Shown one piece after another: positions 10,956 to 20,095 of a DNA stretch of 64,000 nt. The number at the start of each line of letters is the position of its first letter. Positions within the stretch are counted from its first letter, which is position 1. The stretch is from Muribaculaceae bacterium (GTDB lineage: Bacteria > Bacteroidota > Bacteroidia > Bacteroidales > Muribaculaceae), in contig JAIDYR010000053.1 of the NCBI GenBank assembly GCA_029057985.1, positions 1-64,000 on the forward strand. Direction: 5' to 3'. Under the pieces are notes generated by a model. The model made no database searches and was not told the origin of the DNA. It saw nothing but the letters and a program-made list of their open reading frames with translations. A program made the position numbers and the translations under genes.

Positions 10956-12989
10956 TCATTTCCGGATTTCCTTTCTGGCACTGCCGTCGGATTCTACAAC
11001 GATCACGATTTCTCCGGGCCTTATGTCATTTCTATCGAGTTCTATCCCCTGCATGTTGAAGTATCTTCTTGAAGAGATATTATCGGCTCCGTCAGCTGCG
11101 ACATCCTTAACTCCCGAGGCCGACCCTTCAGTCACGACAAGGATCTTTTTATCAAGATCCACTGCCAGATGCGCGTTCTTGATATCTCTTGCCAGACTTA
11201 TGTTTTTGCCACCCTGAATGAGTTTATAGGGCACTCCCGGCTCCACAAGGGTGATATTATCACCTCCAAAGTTAATAACCTTGAATTTGGCATCGGCGAT
11301 CTTGAATCGTCCGGTCAGGAGCGGCAGATCGACTACGTAGAGTCCGGATGAATCCTCCTTGAATTCAGTATCGGTTGCCCACGTATTAAGGTCGCCGCGG
11401 AAATAGAACGCCGGCAGAGTCTCCTCTACGGGCTCGATCTGAGTCCCCTCGGCATAGAGAGTCTGCTCGACCGGATCAAATATCAGCGTAGCATCCTTGA
11501 TCTCTCCATATACTGATATATTCTTACCCCCGACCCCGGAAACGAGGTGATAGAGAGTATTAGCCTTGAATTGGGTTACGCCGTCGCCTCCGAAATTGAC
11601 AGTGCTGAAATCTGCGGAAGCAATCTTGAATTCATCCGTAAGCGAGGGGAGAGAGATGCGATATGTGCCGTCATCCTGGGGCATAAACATGCTTGAAGTG
11701 TTCCAGGTATTGAAAGTGCCACGCAGGAATACCTCTACGTTATCGGGAGCCGTAGAGGGGATCGCACCCCATTGCTTGCCGAGCCAGCGGGCCTTATTGC
11801 CGAGCATATAGCAGATCTTTTCGACAGCTCCGTCCATATCGGAATTGCCGTAATCCGGCCAACGCTCAAAATCGCGCCCGGCCGCAGCCTTGATTCTGTC
11901 TTTCTCTGCAAGAAGAAACTCTTCAATTCCGTCATAACCGGAAATGCAGAATTCAGCCCATATATCTTTGACCTTCTGCTGAAATTCAGGGAAAGTGCAG
12001 ATCTCCTTAATCCAAGTCAATGTATAATTGGAATCCTGCCAGATAAATTTTCCGCTCCCTCTGAAGAACGAACTTCCGAAATCCCACACCGGTCCGAACA
12101 TCCATTTCGCATCCTCCCCTTTGGGGCGATGCATGAAGCAGCTTCCATGGAATGACTCCGTATTATCCATCAGTTCCTGGACTATATAGAAGCGGGCAAG
12201 CCTGTCGATATCCACCAACTCAGCCCATTTTGCCACTGATTTATCAGGATCATAAATGGCCTTGTCGATCGCGGTCATCTGCGAGCGCAGGAATTCTTCC
12301 TGCGATTCGGTCAGATTCAAGGGAGTCTTATGAGAGAATATGATCTTCTGGCCATTACCTTCGGTCACTACGATATGAGGATCCGTGTCGTAATTATCGA
12401 TTTCGATCAGCCAGCCTCCGTCGATATCGTCACTGGCGGGATTTGAAGGGTCACGCAGATCCACACGGTCATTATCCGCCCTGACAAGTTCCGTGCAGAA
12501 ATATAACCCGCGGTATTCTCCGTTAAGATATAGCTCTACCGGCGCATGCGAAGGGGTCCAGTCGATACCCAGACGACGTGCCAACTCGAATCCCAGAGTA
12601 TTGCGCATGAATCCCAGATTATCATCAGCATGGGCATGCAGACCGAAATAATCACTTGACTTCAGACCGGCCATCGGCGCCGGGTCATTCAGAAGAAGAC
12701 GGTAAGGCTTCTTGTCATATCCGACCCATGTCCAGTTGCCACGCCCCCGGAATTGGAGAGGGAGGGGATGCTCTTTACTCCCTACGTTTTCTACTCCTTC
12801 AGCTCCGCGTGCATCAACATAGTAAGTCGCGGGGATATACGTCTCCCGGTCGATCTCAGTTGAAGGATCGTCCATTGTAATATAGATTGCCGGCACCATG
12901 CGCTCTGCGCTAAAGGCGGCATTTGACGACATGCATATTAAGCATATCATCATCAGCGCTACTTTGATAATCTCTGAATAAGTCTTCAT
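10956..12989 (-). CDS. CotH kinase family secreted protein with two tandem C-terminal carbohydrate-binding-like domains
   Basis: QFRGRGNWTW..KKPYRL, WDFGSSFF motifs; duplicated F(L/Y)FRG..NTW..FKIA.A.F..(V/I)NFGGD domain; C-terminal YFNMQGIELDR..PGEIVIV. Confidence 0.8.
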   Translation of the reverse strand: MKTYSEIIKVALMMICLICMSSNAAFSAERMVPAIYITMDDPSTEIDRETYIPATYYVDARGAEGVENVGSKEHPLPLQFRGRGNWTWVGYDKKPYRLLLNDPAPMAGLKSSDYFGLHAHADDNLGFMRNTLGFELARRLGIDWTPSHAPVELYLNGEYRGLYFCTELVRADNDRVDLRDPSNPASDDIDGGWLIEIDNYDTDPHIVVTEGNGQKIIFSHKTPLNLTESQEEFLRSQMTAIDKAIYDPDKSVAKWAELVDIDRLARFYIVQELMDNTESFHGSCFMHRPKGEDAKWMFGPVWDFGSSFFRGSGKFIWQDSNYTLTWIKEICTFPEFQQKVKDIWAEFCISGYDGIEEFLLAEKDRIKAAAGRDFERWPDYGNSDMDGAVEKICYMLGNKARWLGKQWGAIPSTAPDNVEVFLRGTFNTWNTSSMFMPQDDGTYRISLPSLTDEFKIASADFSTVNFGGDGVTQFKANTLYHLVSGVGGKNISVYGEIKDATLIFDPVEQTLYAEGTQIEPVEETLPAFYFRGDLNTWATDTEFKEDSSGLYVVDLPLLTGRFKIADAKFKVINFGGDNITLVEPGVPYKLIQGGKNISLARDIKNAHLAVDLDKKILVVTEGSASGVKDVAADGADNISSRRYFNMQGIELDRNDIRPGEIVIVVESDGSARKEIRK

Positions 12990-13189
12990 GGCGAATAAAA
13001 TTTTAATTTCTGCCGCAAAGATATATCCGGTCGGAGAGAAAATAAAGATAATGAAGTATCACAGTAAATTTAATATTTTATATAAATCTATATATCAGTG
13101 TTTTAATTTAAACTAATTTATAATAAAAGTAAACTCACATTAATAAAAAATTCATTAAAAATCAGATGGTTTTTAATGAATTTTCTCCA

Positions 13190-14875
13190 TTATTCTGCTC
13201 CTTTTCGCTCGCCTATAGTCGGAAGCCGGATTGCTTCGAGGAAATCATCGCGGGAGCAGTTGAGCATCTTGCGGATAGCGGAACTATAATTATAGACCGT
13301 CTGCTGACTATACTGCAAAATGGTGGAGATATCCGAGGCCGAAGTATAACCGAACTTCATCAGAGCCATGATTCTCTGCTCGGGCGTAAATGAATCGGGA
13401 TGAAGTTCACTATACGGGTGTGAAAGATATTGATTCAATTCCTCGATGAAATCGGGAAATATTGACATGAATGTCGCATCGAAAGTCTCGTAAAAGAGTT
13501 TTATTTCACTGTTATCTATCGAGTCTGTCGTCAGGCGGTCGGTCACTCTGTCATATTGATGTCCTTTCATCAGACGCAGCAGATCCCGACGGTATTTCTT
13601 CTGAATCGATAGATTTGAAGAATGGAGTTTCAACAACGATTCGATCAGATTGATTTTGGCATTATCCATAGCGGTAAGCCATTCTGTCTTACGCTGCAAT
13701 TCTGCATTTGAATGTGCAAGCAGACGCTTCATCCTCGATATGCGCCGGAATTGCAACCATAATGCAGCCATTGCCAGAAGAAGGAAGATTGTGATTCCTA
13801 TTGAAATCTTTATATTGCGTTGCATTCTCTCCTTCTCCAGCTCCTGATAAGTGCGGTAAGCTCCCTCAATCACGGGGAGAATATCGAATATCTCCTGGGC
13901 GCGCAGACCTGCTCTTGAAAAACTTGCGTCCTCCAATGCACATTTCAGATATTGGAACGACCGCTCAATATCACCCTCTTCATAAAGCAGAGATGCAAGC
14001 AGAATCAGGGATACATATTCTTTCTTACCATCCTTAAGATCCAGCCCCGACGCACGGGCAAGTCTTTCGATCGCTTTTCCGCGATCGCCGGCTTCCATAT
14101 ACAGCATCCCGTATCCGCATTGAAAAGCTGCATTTTCGGTAAATTCCTGCGAATCGCTGTTTTGCCCGAGCAACTCCATCGCGGCCTTCAGATCGCCGTT
14201 GTCATATAGTCGCTGAGCATTCAGATATTTATGACCTACGGAATTCACAGGCAACGAAGAAATGATAGAATCACGATAAGCATCCGCCTTCCTTCGATAG
14301 GAAATTGCGGCATCGGAAGAAGGGATTGTCTTTGCTAAAGAAGAATACGCTCCAAAATATATGGAATTCATCTGATCTCTGAGTTGCGCTGATGCATATC
14401 CGGAATCTATACTATCAAGCATATTCACTGCCAGGGCATTCTCACCCATATTCATCAATGCCTGCGCTTTTAGCACTCTCGATTCCATAATCTTATCCCG
14501 ATCGCCGAGGCGCATGGCTATCTCCAGGCGATCGGAGGCGACATGAAAGGCTGAATCCTGACGGAAGCCATTATATAGATCATACAATTCCGAGTCAAGA
14601 TTATATGCAATGGAATCAGCAGGGGCACTTCTTCGACGCGCTGTTGCCCTATCTATCTTCTTCACATGATCGCGGTCAATAAGCGAGCGTCGGCTTATAA
14701 GAGAATCTATTGTAAGGAGCAGGCTCTCTGTCTCTTCTGACTTAATATTATTCGCAGACGATTCATTACTGCCCGGATACTTTGCCGACTCATTACCACA
14801 GGATACCGCTGAAAGTAGCAGGCCGAGAAGAAGGATGAATACAGTCAGCTGTAAGGTTTTCATCTTCGAAGACAT
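13190..14875 (-). CDS. TPR-repeat membrane regulator with C-terminal HTH-like domain
   Basis: Lipoprotein-like signal (LLLSAVSCG), TPR-like helices, TM ISIGITIFLLLAMAALWL, C-terminal LMKFGYTSASDISTILQYSQQTVYNYSSAIRKML. Confidence 0.65.
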   Translation of the reverse strand: MSSKMKTLQLTVFILLLGLLLSAVSCGNESAKYPGSNESSANNIKSEETESLLLTIDSLISRRSLIDRDHVKKIDRATARRRSAPADSIAYNLDSELYDLYNGFRQDSAFHVASDRLEIAMRLGDRDKIMESRVLKAQALMNMGENALAVNMLDSIDSGYASAQLRDQMNSIYFGAYSSLAKTIPSSDAAISYRRKADAYRDSIISSLPVNSVGHKYLNAQRLYDNGDLKAAMELLGQNSDSQEFTENAAFQCGYGMLYMEAGDRGKAIERLARASGLDLKDGKKEYVSLILLASLLYEEGDIERSFQYLKCALEDASFSRAGLRAQEIFDILPVIEGAYRTYQELEKERMQRNIKISIGITIFLLLAMAALWLQFRRISRMKRLLAHSNAELQRKTEWLTAMDNAKINLIESLLKLHSSNLSIQKKYRRDLLRLMKGHQYDRVTDRLTTDSIDNSEIKLFYETFDATFMSIFPDFIEELNQYLSHPYSELHPDSFTPEQRIMALMKFGYTSASDISTILQYSQQTVYNYSSAIRKMLNCSRDDFLEAIRLPTIGERKGAE

Positions 14876-14967
14876 TTAAATAAGTTTCAAAAATTAAACG
14901 ATAATTGACCGATGATTATTTTCCCCAATTTTTCCGAAGATTACTTTTATATAACAATTAGAATTGC

Positions 14968-14975
14968 TACCTTTG
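14968..14975 (+). promoter_or_regulatory. Putative -7 element TACCTTTG upstream of a long leader
   Basis: Exact TAnnTTTG match with weak TTTA at 14946-14949. Confidence 0.45.
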
Positions 14976-15015
14976 CAGTGTAAGATCAGGTATCGGGCAT
15001 ATCTGAGACAGCGGT

Positions 15016-15062
15016 AATTACGGGCTTATACATCATTCCACAAAAAATGTCAGCCCGTAATT
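15016..15062 (+). ncRNA. Structured 5' leader hairpin (uncertain)
   Basis: AATTACGGGCT ... AGCCCGTAATT 11-bp inverted repeat inside the ~165-nt leader of the 15148 ORF. Confidence 0.3.
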
Positions 15063-15147
15063 CCTCTACACGAGTATTAGAAGCCCGGCAATTAGAATTA
15101 CTAATAATTAGTTATCTCATTAACAGACGTCAAAATTATAATTTTTT

Positions 15148-15603
15148 ATGAAAAGAATTATTTCTATTTTCATGCTTGTGGCAATAGCACTCCTGGCTAT
15201 TCCCTCCGCATCCGAAGCTGCTACCCCCAAAAAGAAAGCGAAAGCAAAGACCACCGCTACTGCAAGAAATAGCAGCTCTGCATCTGCTTCCGGAATCCAA
15301 TGGATTGATGGCGAAATTCCCTCCCCTAAGGCCCTTTGCGATTATTTCTTCGATGGCAAAGGAAGCTCTCAGTTTGAGAAGGCTATGAAATCAAAAGGGT
15401 ATGTTTATAGCAATTATATCTGGGAGAAGGAGATGGTAGCTTCTATTCGTTTTGAAGGGGGCCGCTGGAGTTCAACGATTATCATAAATATAGTCCCTTC
15501 AGACTTCTATAATCATTTCCTTGAAGCTGCAAAGACCTACTGCAAAAGTAAGGGATACTCTCTCGATGTGGAAAACGGAGAGATATGGATAACTAATGCG
15601 TAA
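15148..15603 (+). CDS. Small secreted protein of unknown function
   Basis: Signal peptide MKRIISIFMLVAIALLAIPSASEA followed by a Lys/Ala/Thr-rich linker. Confidence 0.55.
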   Translation: MKRIISIFMLVAIALLAIPSASEAATPKKKAKAKTTATARNSSSASASGIQWIDGEIPSPKALCDYFFDGKGSSQFEKAMKSKGYVYSNYIWEKEMVASIRFEGGRWSSTIIINIVPSDFYNHFLEAAKTYCKSKGYSLDVENGEIWITNA

Positions 15604-15660
15604 TCGTAAGTAAATATACTGATGTAATCTACAAAAAATCGGTAAATCAAAAAAATGTGT

Positions 15661-15698
15661 TGCACCCCAAAAGTTCTGTGTCAGACTTTTGGGGTGCA
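15661..15698. repeat. Inverted repeat resembling an IS terminus or terminator
   Basis: TGCACCCCAAAAGT-N10-ACTTTTGGGGTGCA. Confidence 0.6.
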
Positions 15699-15716
15699 TT
15701 TCAAATTGCAACTGAC

Positions 15717-15764
15717 TCAAAATATGCACATTTCCTTGTTAACGTTCATTAGTAGACCGGCTCT
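15717..15764. mobile_element. Truncated MITE-like fragment (right end)
   Basis: CTCAAAATATGCACATTTCCTTGTTAACGTTCATTAGTAGACCGGCTCT resembles the right end of 17041-17226. Confidence 0.7.
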
Positions 15765-16258
15765 CAGATTGGAGGGAGCCGGCGCGGGGATGCTTTTGAA
15801 GCATGAGTACGCGAGGGCTCGGGGAGATCTGAAAGAGCTTCCTGCAACAACTTCAGTTTAGACTCGGCCGCCTCTTCAGCACTCTTCATCGCAGATACCG
15901 GACCGCCTGCAAAATCATAGTCTACTATCCGCAACCACTCTACGATAGTCTTGGCAACCACGTAAGACTCCATCAGATTAAAGATGACTTTCTGTTCCCC
16001 TTTAGGATTCTTCAGGCGAAATGATATAATATCGGAATCTATCTCCATAGCAACCATCCTATCCCCCAGTTTCGCAGCTAAAAAAGCTGCCGCGTCTCCG
16101 ACTATCAATGACAGTAAGGGAATGTCAATTTCAATAGCGGCTATGCGATCATACCCGACGGCATCCGAAGCGCGTTTGCCCGCAAGGTAGGACGTAAATA
16201 GGCGTATTTTATCAAAAATAGCACTCTTTGACAATGCAAATATTGAAAACTCAGTCAT
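15764..16258 (-). CDS. Uncharacterised protein, possibly phage-structural-like
   Basis: 164-aa ORF; stop codon lies on the MITE fragment boundary. Confidence 0.4.
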   Translation of the reverse strand: MTEFSIFALSKSAIFDKIRLFTSYLAGKRASDAVGYDRIAAIEIDIPLLSLIVGDAAAFLAAKLGDRMVAMEIDSDIISFRLKNPKGEQKVIFNLMESYVVAKTIVEWLRIVDYDFAGGPVSAMKSAEEAAESKLKLLQEALSDLPEPSRTHASKASPRRLPPI

Positions 16259-16367
16259 TTATTTTGAAATTAGAATTATTTATATTAACTTAGCGTCGCT
16301 AAATTACTACTTAATTCAGTTTTGTAATTTATAAATATTGACTTTAATATTTCATAAGATAGGACAA

Positions 16368-17033
16368 ATGAACGATAAAGAGAGCAACGTAAAGGAGCGG
16401 CTTCTTCAGTTTTTGAAGGAGAAGCGCATGACGCAGACCGAATTTACCAAATCGATCGGTGTGTCATCGACATATATAGGAGCGATGCGCAAGTCATTGT
16501 CGTCCGACAAGGTCATGAAAATACGCGAACTATATCCGGAGCTTAACACATCCTGGCTATTATACGGCGACGGAGACATGCTGATTGATCCCAATTCAAA
16601 TACGGGTACGGGCGGAGAAGCTCCGGGGGGCTATGAGGTGCCGCTGCTGCCTGTAGCTGCATTTGCCGGAAATCTGCAATCATGGTCAGACGGATTCGCA
16701 CTTTCACAGTGTGAGAAGATAATAGCACCGGTCAAGGGAGTCGATTTCGCAATCCGGCTCTCGGGCGACAGCATGGAGCCGATGCTTCACAACGGAAGCA
16801 CCCTCTTCATCAAGCGCATAAATGAGAAAGCTTTCCTACCGTGGGGCAATATGATGGTGGTCGACACGGAGAACGGTGTCCTTGTAAAATGCGTCTACCC
16901 TATCCCCGATTATCCCGATGCTATCGAAGCCCGAAGTATCAACCCTAAATATCCCCCCATCCGGATTCCGGGTGAGAGTATCTACGGAATTTACCGAATC
17001 CTATCGACCACAACTGCCTACTCAACGATGTAA
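16368..17033 (+). CDS. XRE/S24 LexA-like repressor
   Basis: N-terminal HTH (KRMTQTEFTKSIGVSSTYIGAMRK), C-terminal S24 region with LSGDSMEPMLHNGSTLFIKR. Confidence 0.85.
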   Translation: MNDKESNVKERLLQFLKEKRMTQTEFTKSIGVSSTYIGAMRKSLSSDKVMKIRELYPELNTSWLLYGDGDMLIDPNSNTGTGGEAPGGYEVPLLPVAAFAGNLQSWSDGFALSQCEKIIAPVKGVDFAIRLSGDSMEPMLHNGSTLFIKRINEKAFLPWGNMMVVDTENGVLVKCVYPIPDYPDAIEARSINPKYPPIRIPGESIYGIYRILSTTTAYSTM

Positions 17034-17040
17034 GCATATA

Positions 17041-17226
17041 AGAGCCCGTTTACTAAGAACTGTTAAAATTTCATTTTGATCGAATATCAACGATAAAACG
17101 CCCATATTTTAGCCATTTTCGATCTTTTCATCAGTCACGATGCCCGCATCGCTCCTTCTTCAAAAATCGAAACTGCCTCAAAATATGTACATTTTCTCGT
17201 TAACATTCTTTAGTAAACTGGCTCTA
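17041..17226. mobile_element. MITE-like element, copy 2 (~186 bp)
   Basis: ~26-bp TIRs AGAGCCCGTTTACTAAGAACTGTTAA / TTAACATTCTTTAGTAAACTGGCTCT; closely similar to 1614-1798. Confidence 0.8.
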
Positions 17227-17238
17227 AGCCGGACGGCA

Positions 17239-17296
17239 TAACAAATCAAGCGGAATGACCGACTGAAAGTCTTGTCATTCCGCTTGATTTGTTATC
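17239..17296. terminator. Long perfect hairpin between convergent S24 gene and panB
   Basis: ATAACAAATCAAGCGGAATGAC-N14-GTCATTCCGCTTGATTTGTTAT, 22-bp perfect stem. Confidence 0.75.
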
Positions 17297-17363
17297 AGAT
17301 GCTATTTATTATTCGGGTACCCCTCCCTTCAAGGGCAACGGCAATCCGGCATATCCGGATTTA

Positions 17364-18224
17364 TCAGTAGGATTCGGATTCATTGGGGAAGTCACCGGAT
17401 TTGACGTCTTCGATATAGCGGCCGACCGCATCGGTCATCACTCCGGCTACGTCAGCATAGCGCCGCAGAAAGCGTGGAGAGAAGCCGCGGTTGATTCCAA
17501 GCATGTCGTGCATGACCAGCACCTGGCCGTCGACTCCGCCGCCGGCGCCTATACCGATAATAGGGATGCTCACCTCTTGGGCTACCCGGGCAGCCAATTC
17601 AGCAGGCACTTTCTCTATTACCATCGCAAAGCACCCTATCTCCTCAAGCATCTTGGCATCATCTATCAATTTCTGTGCCTCGGCCTCTTCGCGCGCACGC
17701 ACCGTATATGTTCCGAATTTATTGATACTCTGAGGTGTCAGGCCGAGATGGCCCATAACCGGGATTCCGGCCGAAAGGATTCTTTCTATTGACTCGCGGA
17801 TCTCAGCGCCCCCTTCCATCTTTACGGCCTCTGCGTGACTCTCTTTCATGATGCGGATAGCGGATGCCAGCGCTTCCTTGGAATTGCCTTGATATGAACC
17901 GAAAGGAAGATCTACCACTACCAAAGCCCTCTTCACTCCTTTCATTACTGATTTGGCATGATAAATCATCTGATCAAGGGTAATGGGGAGGGTAGTCACG
18001 TTGCCCGCCATTACATTCGAGGCAGAGTCACCTACAAGGATACAGTCGATGCCGGCTTCGTCGATAATTTTGGCCGATGAATAATCGTAGGCCGTCAGCA
18101 TGGAGATTTTCTCACCACGCTGCTTCATCTCGATCATACGCCGCGTTGTCACTTTGCGTGAATTGTCGGTAGTATTTGTTGACACGATACTTCTGATTAA
18201 ACCCCACCAAGAGCAGGTCGGCAA
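17364..18224 (-). CDS. panB: 3-methyl-2-oxobutanoate hydroxymethyltransferase
   Basis: [60 protein letters not shown]; start codon uncertain. Confidence 0.95.
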   Translation of the reverse strand: MPTCSWWGLIRSIVSTNTTDNSRKVTTRRMIEMKQRGEKISMLTAYDYSSAKIIDEAGIDCILVGDSASNVMAGNVTTLPITLDQMIYHAKSVMKGVKRALVVVDLPFGSYQGNSKEALASAIRIMKESHAEAVKMEGGAEIRESIERILSAGIPVMGHLGLTPQSINKFGTYTVRAREEAEAQKLIDDAKMLEEIGCFAMVIEKVPAELAARVAQEVSIPIIGIGAGGGVDGQVLVMHDMLGINRGFSPRFLRRYADVAGVMTDAVGRYIEDVKSGDFPNESESY

Positions 18225-18294
18225 CTTGGCGGGGATATGGAGTTATAATAAATTATGGGAGCAGATTCTATCTGCGTCCATTATATATAGTACT

Positions 18295-19716
18295 TTATTG
18301 ATTCACCCAGACGACGAATTTCCAGGGGCCGAGATGATCGGGAAGTTCGGCAGGCGCGCCGGTGAAATAGTTGACCATATTGTCGGCCGAGGGAGCGAGA
18401 TCCGTGAAAGTGACGTTTGTCTCATTCTTTGAGAGATTGACAAAGACTGTCACCTTATCGCCCTGCGCATCCTCGCGCGTGAAGACGAGAAGATCGGGAG
18501 AGGTAGTGTTCCAGACTTTCATGGTATCCATCTGGCCCGATGCGTTGAGCGCAGAATGATTATGCTTCAGAGCATTCAGCATTTCATAGAATGAAGTAAA
18601 CTGATTATGAGTATAATCCGGTTGCACGGGATCGGTCTCGAAGAATTCGAAAGCATGGTTGAATCCTACTTCCTGTCCGGTATAGAGCATGGGCATGCCG
18701 GGGAGAGTGTAACTGAGGACTATGAATGCACCCAGGCCGTCGCCATAGCGCTCGAATTCGGTCCCTTCCCAGGAATTGAGATCGTGGTTGGTCACCATAT
18801 TCATGTGGATCGATCCGGCCGGATATTCTTTCTGTTGCTTGGCGATAAGTTTGACTATATCTTGAGCAGTAGCGTTAGCGCGGTTCTGATTATGCTCGAT
18901 TGCATAAGCATTTACGCCCTGAGTGGCGGCGATATCATTGAAGAGATCCTTCATCGGCCATGCGTAGTCAGCGTTGAAACTGTAAAGCATTTCCGGAGTA
19001 GAAGATTCGGCGAGCATGAAGACCGGCTTGATCGCTTGCAGTTCGGGTATTATTTTCTCCCAGAAAGCGGCGGGCACTTCGCTGGCAACGTCACAACGAT
19101 AGCCGTCGATATCAGCCTCTGTCACCCAGAATTTCAGGGCGTCAGACATTGCTTCGACCGTGGCCGGATTCGAGTAGTCAAGTTTATAAGTATCCGTCCA
19201 GTCAAAAGGACCATACATATTCCCTTTCTTGTCCTTGGCATAGTATTCCGGATGTTCAGTGACCCAGGCGTTGTCGCAACCGGTATGATTGCAGACTTCA
19301 TCGAGGATTACCTTCATACCCAGATGATGGGCGGTGCGCACGAATTCCTTAAGGTCTTCCATGGTGCCGAATTCAGGATTGACAGCCTTATAATCTTTTA
19401 CGGCGTAATATGAACCGAGAGTCCCTTTTCGGTTCTTCTCACTGATCGGATGGATAGGCATAAGCCAGACGATGTCTACGCCGAGATCCTTAAGCAGAGG
19501 CAGGCGCTTCTGCAGCCCCTTGAGGTTACGTTCCGGAGTACCCTGACGGAGATTAGCCTCATAGATGACCGCATTCTCGATCCATTCGGGAGCGGCCGGC
19601 TTCTCGATATGCTTGACAGCAGACTTGGCGGCTTTCTTTTTTGCGAAAGCTGAGCCCGGAATCATCATTGCAGCCACGAGCGCGAAGGCGGCGACTGCCA
19701 TCATTCTAAAATTCAT
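18295..19716 (-). CDS. GH13 alpha-amylase family secreted glycosidase
   Basis: VDIVWLMPIHPI, VILDEVCNHTG, IDGYRCDVASEVP, TNHDLNSWEG; start chosen downstream of the promoter at 19754-19784. Confidence 0.9.
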   Translation of the reverse strand: MNFRMMAVAAFALVAAMMIPGSAFAKKKAAKSAVKHIEKPAAPEWIENAVIYEANLRQGTPERNLKGLQKRLPLLKDLGVDIVWLMPIHPISEKNRKGTLGSYYAVKDYKAVNPEFGTMEDLKEFVRTAHHLGMKVILDEVCNHTGCDNAWVTEHPEYYAKDKKGNMYGPFDWTDTYKLDYSNPATVEAMSDALKFWVTEADIDGYRCDVASEVPAAFWEKIIPELQAIKPVFMLAESSTPEMLYSFNADYAWPMKDLFNDIAATQGVNAYAIEHNQNRANATAQDIVKLIAKQQKEYPAGSIHMNMVTNHDLNSWEGTEFERYGDGLGAFIVLSYTLPGMPMLYTGQEVGFNHAFEFFETDPVQPDYTHNQFTSFYEMLNALKHNHSALNASGQMDTMKVWNTTSPDLLVFTREDAQGDKVTVFVNLSKNETNVTFTDLAPSADNMVNYFTGAPAELPDHLGPWKFVVWVNQ

Positions 19717-19753
19717 ATCATTTATTTTAAAACAATAGTTATCTAAATTCATG

Positions 19754-19784
19754 CAAATTTACAAAAAATTCGCGAGTAGGCAAA
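19754..19784 (-). promoter_or_regulatory. Amylase promoter P1: TTTG-N19-TAAATTTG
   Basis: -33 at 19781-19784 and -7 at 19754-19761 on the minus strand. Confidence 0.75.
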
Positions 19785-19839
19785 GAGCGAAAGTCGGCCT
19801 GAGGCCGGTTCGCGGTGCCATAGGCACTTTGACCTTCCG

Positions 19840-19871
19840 CAAATTTAATAAAAAATTTGCGAGTAGGCAAA
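19840..19871 (-). promoter_or_regulatory. Amylase promoter P2 (duplicate of P1): TTTG-N20-TAAATTTG
   Basis: -33 at 19868-19871 and -7 at 19840-19847; flanking sequence nearly identical to P1. Confidence 0.7.
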
Positions 19872-19930
19872 GAGTAAACAAGTAAGCAAAGAGTAAAATA
19901 GAGTTTTGATTGAGTTTGATTCGGCAACTC

Positions 19931-19962
19931 TTTGCGGACTTGCGAAATTTTTATTAATTTTG
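19931..19962 (+). promoter_or_regulatory. leuS promoter TTTG-N20-TAATTTTG (inverted copy of P1/P2 sequence)
   Basis: -33 at 19931-19934, -7 at 19955-19962. Confidence 0.75.
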
Positions 19963-20095
19963 CAGATTGGATAAGAAGAAATCACTTTAAATATTGATTT
20001 TTATCGGAATCTTTTCAATTTTTTACAGTTATCTGTCGCAATTGCCTGTCGCAGACATCTGCAAATAATCAACTCCGTCTTACAATATACTCATC

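Noticed and set aside
15661-15698. Inverted repeat TGCACCCCAAAAGT..ACTTTTGGGGTGCA as a complete IS element
   Set aside because: No transposase ORF nearby; at most an IS-end remnant or a terminator.
19751-19752. Amylase ORF start at 19752
   Set aside because: It lies only 2 nt from the -7 element, so transcription would begin downstream; 19716 (MNFRMMAV, signal peptide) is preferred.
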